A DNA stretch of 64,000 nt. Origin: Larimichthys crocea. Its lineage: Eukaryota; Chordata; Actinopteri; Sciaenidae. Made by a program: the position numbers and the translations under genes. The DNA lies in contig NC_040022.1 of NCBI RefSeq assembly GCF_000972845.2, forward strand, positions 18,654,713 through 18,718,712, in the 5' to 3' direction. Shown here in pieces: positions 52,576 through 64,000 of the stretch. Within the stretch, counting starts at the first letter, position 1, and every line of letters begins with the position of its first letter. A model generated the notes under the pieces. That model was given only the letters and a program-made list of their open reading frames with translations, did no database searches and was not told the DNA's origin.

Positions 52576-52948
52576 CTGAAAGTGTTGCTGCTAAATTCAC
52601 CTTGTTAGATACAAATAATGATTTATTTATTTAATCTCAGCACATCCTCTTCTTTACTTGACATCAAGGTATTAATCCACTTGGAGATATGGGAACACTG
52701 GGGATATGGGAACTCAATTCTGCATAAATGTTGTTGTGTAAAAATAAGGAAGTGCTCTAAAATGGTTGCCAATTTTGTACAAAAGAGTTTAAAAAAGGTT
52801 TGAGTCAAACCACTGGAATTTTTAAGTACACAGTTATATTTACAAAAGTTTAAGCTGTGTTTCACTGTGGTGCAAAAGCTACTTTTTGTAATAATGTAAG
52901 ACTAACTGTATGTATTTTATATTTGCAAGGTGGAAGTGGTACAGTGCC

Positions 52949-52954
52949 AATAAA
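52949..52954 (+). terminator. b3galt2: Probable b3galt2 polyadenylation signal
   Basis: An AATAAA hexamer (gccaataaaatattt) lies about 370 bp after the stop codon. Confidence 0.5.
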
Positions 52955-53734
52955 ATATTTCCAAATGTGCGTCTAATAGTCAATGAGGTCATTTCAAAAT
53001 AGGCTTTTTACACGTGAAGTGAGCTATTAGAAATTAAGAACAAATGAGAGACCAGTTAATTGTTATGTATCAAATTACCCAAAAAATACATTTCAGTGAG
53101 TACAATTAACAAAATAATACAAATCAAAACTAATGTGGAGGTGTCTAAAACCCAGATTCTTTCTAATGGCTTGCAGGAAGCAGCATCATTGGGTGCAATT
53201 AAAAGTCAGATTGCACTGTGCTGTACAGAAAAATGACCCTTCTTCTCACTTGATTTATTACCTCAGCAAACAGTTTCCTAATGAGTTTCTGGTCTCTGGT
53301 CGCTAGTTTCAAGTCTTCTACTGTACAACATGATGTAGAACTAGACAGGCTGCCATTTTTTCCTGCTTGGTCAAAATCAAGCACAGCCCAACTTGCACCA
53401 GCTCAAAGCTCTGTCTAAACATGTTACTTAGGGCTCTGCAAAACCAAGCATGCAACGACCATCACTCCAAACTCAAGGCTTCTAAACAGTTGTCCACAAA
53501 CCAATAGATGACATCACGGTAGGTTTACACTTGAGTACTACATTACAGACATTTTCATGCCAGGTATTTGAATTGTGCTACAATATGCATGGTGATCTCC
53601 CACTACTGGTTGAAACCCGACTGTTTCAGTTGCATTTCCCTGTTGGTTGATCTGGGGGTAGGTGACATATATAGTAGCAACTTTCATCACCAACAAGATG
53701 TGGTCAAAGTGAATTCACATGCAATATACACATA

Positions 53735-53925
53735 GAAACAGAAAAATATCATCTGCGAATAAAGCAATTTTGTGCTCCTTATTTTCTATTATCCCCTTTA
53801 CAGTCCAAATACATATCTGTAAGGGGACAAACTAAATCCTGTGTGTATCTAAGTCCAATGTTTTGTCAAATTCAAGGCCAAAACCATCTGGTCCAGGAGT
53901 TTTACCTCCCTTAAGTGTGCCTATG
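53735..53925 (-). mobile_element. Internally deleted L1-like LINE fragment
   Basis: On the minus strand two reverse-transcriptase signatures occur in the correct order: KTPGPDGFG near 53890-53920 and ALFADDIFLF, containing the catalytic FADD, near 53735-53775. They are far closer together than in an intact enzyme, so most of the palm region between them is missing. Family (L1/Tx1-like) is inferred from these motifs. Confidence 0.6.
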
Positions 53926-55570
53926 GCTAGTTTTACTACTGTCAAATAATTCCAAGATTTGTCTATGCTGACTTTTATTGGTGTTTTGAGGTATTTTGCC
54001 TGTCATAAACATTACTTTGTGGGGCATCTGGACCTAGTGTAGTGAAACAGGAGAGTCACGTAACTAAAATGGTGCAAACTGGGGACATGAAAGGCAGGAG
54101 GGCCACCAATGAAAGGATTCAAGAAGCTAGCTGGAGTCGTAGATGTGGATAGTTTGGCTTTATGGCCGTTTCCATGAAAAACAATGTTCCTGTCATTGAG
54201 AGTGTTAGCACGCTCATTGATTTGCATAGAGGAATTCTATAGCTGAATTATTCCTTAGTACGAGTATTTATTTAGCATCAGGACACCAAAATATCACATG
54301 TACATGGACCTCTTTTGTTCAGCAAATCGCAGTCTGCAAGCAGTTAGCTGCAACCAACTTCCAAAAGGAGAGTGCCTAACTTAAAATTTACACAAAGTTA
54401 TATAGTATGTGTGCCTATCTCATTGGTCCAAAAACTGTTGGGGAGCGGCCCTGGTTTAAACTTGGCTCTCCCTTGTTGGTGCACAGGCTGGTCCCAGCTT
54501 CTTGGCACTCAGCTGCTCCAATCATCTTCAGCCAGCTTCCTAAAGAGGAGGAAAACCTAAATTCCCCCTTCGATGTTCAGTTGTACCTAGTCAGCGATCT
54601 TAGACATCTATCTTACAGTATGCCTCACATGACTAACTGCATACTGAACTTTTAAGGGGGTTTGACTTTTGACCATGACGGTATCTTGTCCCTCTGTTTT
54701 CAACCGGCTGATAATCAGAGTAGCCATCTGTTCTACAGATCCTGTTTCAATCAACTGATAGAGGTGGCCTTCTGCTCTATGGATCTATAGAAACCAGGGT
54801 GATGAGTTGGCAACACAACTTACAGGTCACACAATACGAATATAAAACATTTTATTCTAACAAGAGCACACTGCAAGAGAGCGACTGTCTAGTTGGACAT
54901 GTTTGAGATTGTGAGGTGAAGCCATGTCCACGTCATCCTTCCATTTATTTTAACTCAAGCCAACTTGAACTCAAGTCAAAATGACCAAATTTAAAGTTGA
55001 TGGTTCATGATTTTTAATTTCATATAAAAAAAATATGTAAGCTGAAAAGTAACTTCAGTAAGCTGTAGTGGTGGTGGAGGTGAAGTATTACACTGAATAA
55101 AATGGAAATAAGCACTACAATAATTACAGTACTTGACTAAATGTACTTAATTACTTTCCATCACTGCTGACAGTGAATCAGATCCTGGAGAGTTAATATT
55201 CATATATGTTAGCTGACAATAAAAAGGCTGAAACTAAAACCACTGTTGTGAATTCAAATGTAAAGAAATTACTGATATACTTACACTGGCTCAAAGTTAT
55301 TGTTCCATTAATGAGTTCATTACTGAGCAACACTTTAATAAATCCAATGACATGGAAACCACTTAATTTCTCCTTCCTTTATATTTTCAGTTGCCAACAT
55401 ACCCCCAAACACATTCACCGGTATTCAGGGTACAGTAATCTTTAGCAAAAAAATCTGACAAAAAACAAACATCAGTATTATTAATTATTTGGGCAACATC
55501 TCTGATAGACCTTTGGGATGATAAATAGTGATATTGACTTGTTTATTTGCAGATAGGTAATTATTAATCA
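53926..55570 (-). pseudogene. Duplicated, decayed factor H-like 3' block beyond b3galt2
   Basis: Sequence aligns in order with about 41440-42350 of factor H-like gene 1: first the intron segment (aaatggtgcaaactggggac, aagctagctggagt), then, after an inserted LTR, the stretch around SCR5. The SCR5-like exon lies at about 55285-55441. It keeps the donor and the opening YCTLN, but has in-frame stop codons, and the acceptor AG has become AA. Nothing functional remains. The copy is on the far side of b3galt2 from the gene cluster. Confidence 0.75.
54203..54862. mobile_element. Solo LTR inside the decayed factor H-like block
   Basis: 660 bp starting TGTTAGCACG and ending TTCTAACA, flanked by the 4-bp duplication agag. 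The undisturbed sequence in gene 1 (cgagagcacactgc near 41723-41736) shows the empty site, so both boundaries are supported. TG...CA ends and a 4-bp duplication fit a Ty3/gypsy-like LTR; no internal genes are present. Confidence 0.8.
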
Positions 55571-55709
55571 AAATGTTTAAGAAGTCTTGGTTTTGACAAT
55601 TGGGAAAAGGTGTAACTACTATAAATGTTTAATTTAAAAGTTGGATAAAAGCTAAAATGTAGAAAGACCTTTGTTAATGCGTTTATAAAATGCTGTTGTT
55701 CTCAAAATA

Positions 55710-56060
55710 TGTTTAGGATTGGACATTGTAAAAGAGGAAGTAGAGTCTGGATGCAATTTGTCTTTCTGCCTGTATACGAGACCCTCAGTCTTCAGAGGTT
55801 TGTATTGATTTCTCCTTCGACCCTTTTGCTTTGCAGATCTTTTCCTGCCCTCACTGATTGATGACGAAGCTCAATTGCCAATTTCCTCCCAGTTTTTTTT
55901 CCTTTGTCATCAACCATCTTTTCACACTACATCTTCCTTTGTCCAACATTTTCTTCTCTCACTTTATACCATCCACCTTTTTGCAGTGAGCTGCGAACAA
56001 GTGAGCTGAAGGAAGACCCTGTATTGTGTCAAAGTGGGAAATAAAGGCCTTGTTGGAATG
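55710..56060. repeat. Dispersed repeat, copy 2 (partner of 48765-49065)
   Basis: Begins ggattggacattgtaaaaga and ends ggaaataaaggccttgttgg like copy 1, with an extra internal stretch around 55860-55910. Confidence 0.75.
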
Positions 56061-56239
56061 CTGGTCAGGACACCTAGCTAGGCTTTGCTACAAAAGCCTT
56101 TCAGTCAGCCTGCATTTGTTGTCAAAGTGTGTGGCAGTGACACATGATACAGAGCATATGTTCCAAAATGGCAGACATTAATTTATCAAAAGTTCATCCT
56201 GAGTTTGCAACAAAAAGTTGAGATCTCTTGATCTCTCTC

Positions 56240-56345
56240 TCTCTTGGGTTGCGGTTTAGCAGGGGCGTTCCAGGTGTCCCTGTCCCCAGCAACAAATATA
56301 GCTCATCCTGGTGGATCCAAAGGCAATCCCTGGCTAGAAAGACCT
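56240..56345 (-). mobile_element. 3' end fragment of an RTE-type LINE
   Basis: On the minus strand the phrases attgcctttggatccaccag, gatgagctatatttgttgct and gggacacctggaacgcccct recall the conserved 3' terminal region of RTE-like LINEs common in fish. A short relic without open frame; assignment from memory. Confidence 0.45.
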
Positions 56346-57352
56346 TCTTTTTTTTAAATGGTGGTGCCTGAACCCCCTCAGCTGGTTCCTTTCAACATAA
56401 AGGAGCAGCGACTCTACTTAGATCTCTCTCAGATTTTAAGATTTAAAAAAAATATTAAAGCTAAAAAAAGATTATTAATAAAGTGACCACGTACAATAGG
56501 GTCTTTTTTTTCTCCGAGGCTTTATTGTCTATTTCATGTGATGACATAAAGCAATACTTTCCATCACTTCTCTCCTCTATCACAACACCAACAAAGAAAA
56601 GAAAAAAAAAAGAAAAAAAAAAAAGACTAACAAGGTCATTGCATGACCTAGAAATGTGCTGCTCTGTCAAAAAACTGTGCTAGGAACTGACTGAGATCAT
56701 TTTACCAGCCAGAGCAGAGTAGTTTTCTGAAGTATTAACAAATCACTTACCTGTATCCTCCTTCTCTGCTTAAAGAGCTTTGGCTCTGACAGGTTTTATC
56801 ATATATGTACATTCAGACCAACCCCCCACCCCCCAAACAAAAAAAAGATAGGTGTGAAGGAAATCTCTTTCCTCAAACTAAGTGGCTGTTCTGTTTGTAC
56901 CAAGAGTCATTTTGACATTCCTCTCAATCTTAACACTTCTGAGCTGAATTCACTGACAATTCATTGAACAAAAATGCAAACCTCTTCTCCTCCCAACCCC
57001 ATTAAGTTCCAGATATCTTGTTTAAATCATTTCCACAGTATGTCGCCTTTTTATATAAAACATAGTTTGTTTTGAACTACAAGAAAACATTAGAAAACAA
57101 TTACAACAAAAACATGAAAATCCCCTAAATCTCCTCTCCAGTGTCTAGAGCAACAAATCCAGAATTGCATTGCATTAAGGAGTCCTCAAGGAAAGTGTTG
57201 GAGGAAGTCCGCTGGATAATTCGTTCTCCTTATCCTGTTTCAACGGGGATCATGTTGGAAGATGGGATGGTAGCTTGGATAAGAGGGGCAACCTCTGCAA
57301 GAGGTGTGCCGAGGAGAGTTGGAAGGTCGGAGATGGACGCTGTGATCTGGGC
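56346..57352. other. cdc73 3' flank, no gene seen
   Basis: Sequence downstream of the cdc73 stop codon on the minus strand. The right 200 bp (about 57140-57352) are less AT-rich and probably 3' UTR. Poly-A/poly-T tracts occur at 56500 and 56600. No splice sites or coding exons were supported. Confidence 0.4.

Positions 57353-64000
<6,648 letters not shown>

Overview
The window is vertebrate nuclear DNA, almost certainly from a teleost fish. Genes have many short GT-AG introns in AT-rich sequence, there are fish-type SINEs, LINEs and DNA transposons, and the gene set crb1, zbtb41, a complement factor H-like cluster, b3galt2 and cdc73 matches the gene neighbourhood of human chromosome 1q31. The species cannot be read from the sequence. 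All exon coordinates were worked out by hand from splice sites, reading phase and family similarity.

Layout. 1-1.2 kb: SINE and LINE debris. 1.2-4.3 kb (+): a SUMO protease of the SENP5 type. 5.8-12.5 kb (-): a short crb1, with a signal-peptide exon placed directly before the first laminin-G region and a last exon carrying a membrane segment but no recognisable Crumbs cytoplasmic tail. 13.8-22.8 kb (+): zbtb41, complete, in ten coding exons, head to head with crb1. 23.2-44.6 kb (-): three tandem complement factor H-like genes. Each has a signal peptide, three SCR/CCP domains, short Ser/Thr/Gly-rich hinge exons, two more SCR domains and a tiny tail, and pseudogene fragments lie between genes one and two. 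51.3-52.6 kb (+): b3galt2 in one coding exon. 53.9-55.6 kb: a decayed duplicate of factor H-like 3' sequence stranded beyond b3galt2 and split by a solo LTR. 57.4-64 kb (-): cdc73, running off the right edge without its first exons.

The coding lengths I assembled are all in frame: senp5 about 508 residues from the first in-frame ATG, crb1 1024, zbtb41 941, and the factor H-like genes 393, 345 and 361 (or 395). The genes do not form one pathway. The factor H-like proteins should be secreted complement regulators, crb1 a retinal/epithelial surface protein, senp5 a nuclear/nucleolar SUMO protease, zbtb41 a putative transcription factor, b3galt2 a Golgi glycosyltransferase and cdc73 part of the PAF1 complex.

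The factor H-like cluster is the most interesting region. The three paralogues are mosaics (the leftmost gene resembles one sister at its N-terminal half and the other at its C-terminal half), their hinge-exon number differs, and one promoter is interrupted by a hAT-like element. Two tandem duplications there, one flanking a run of ten Ns, look at least partly like assembly artefacts.
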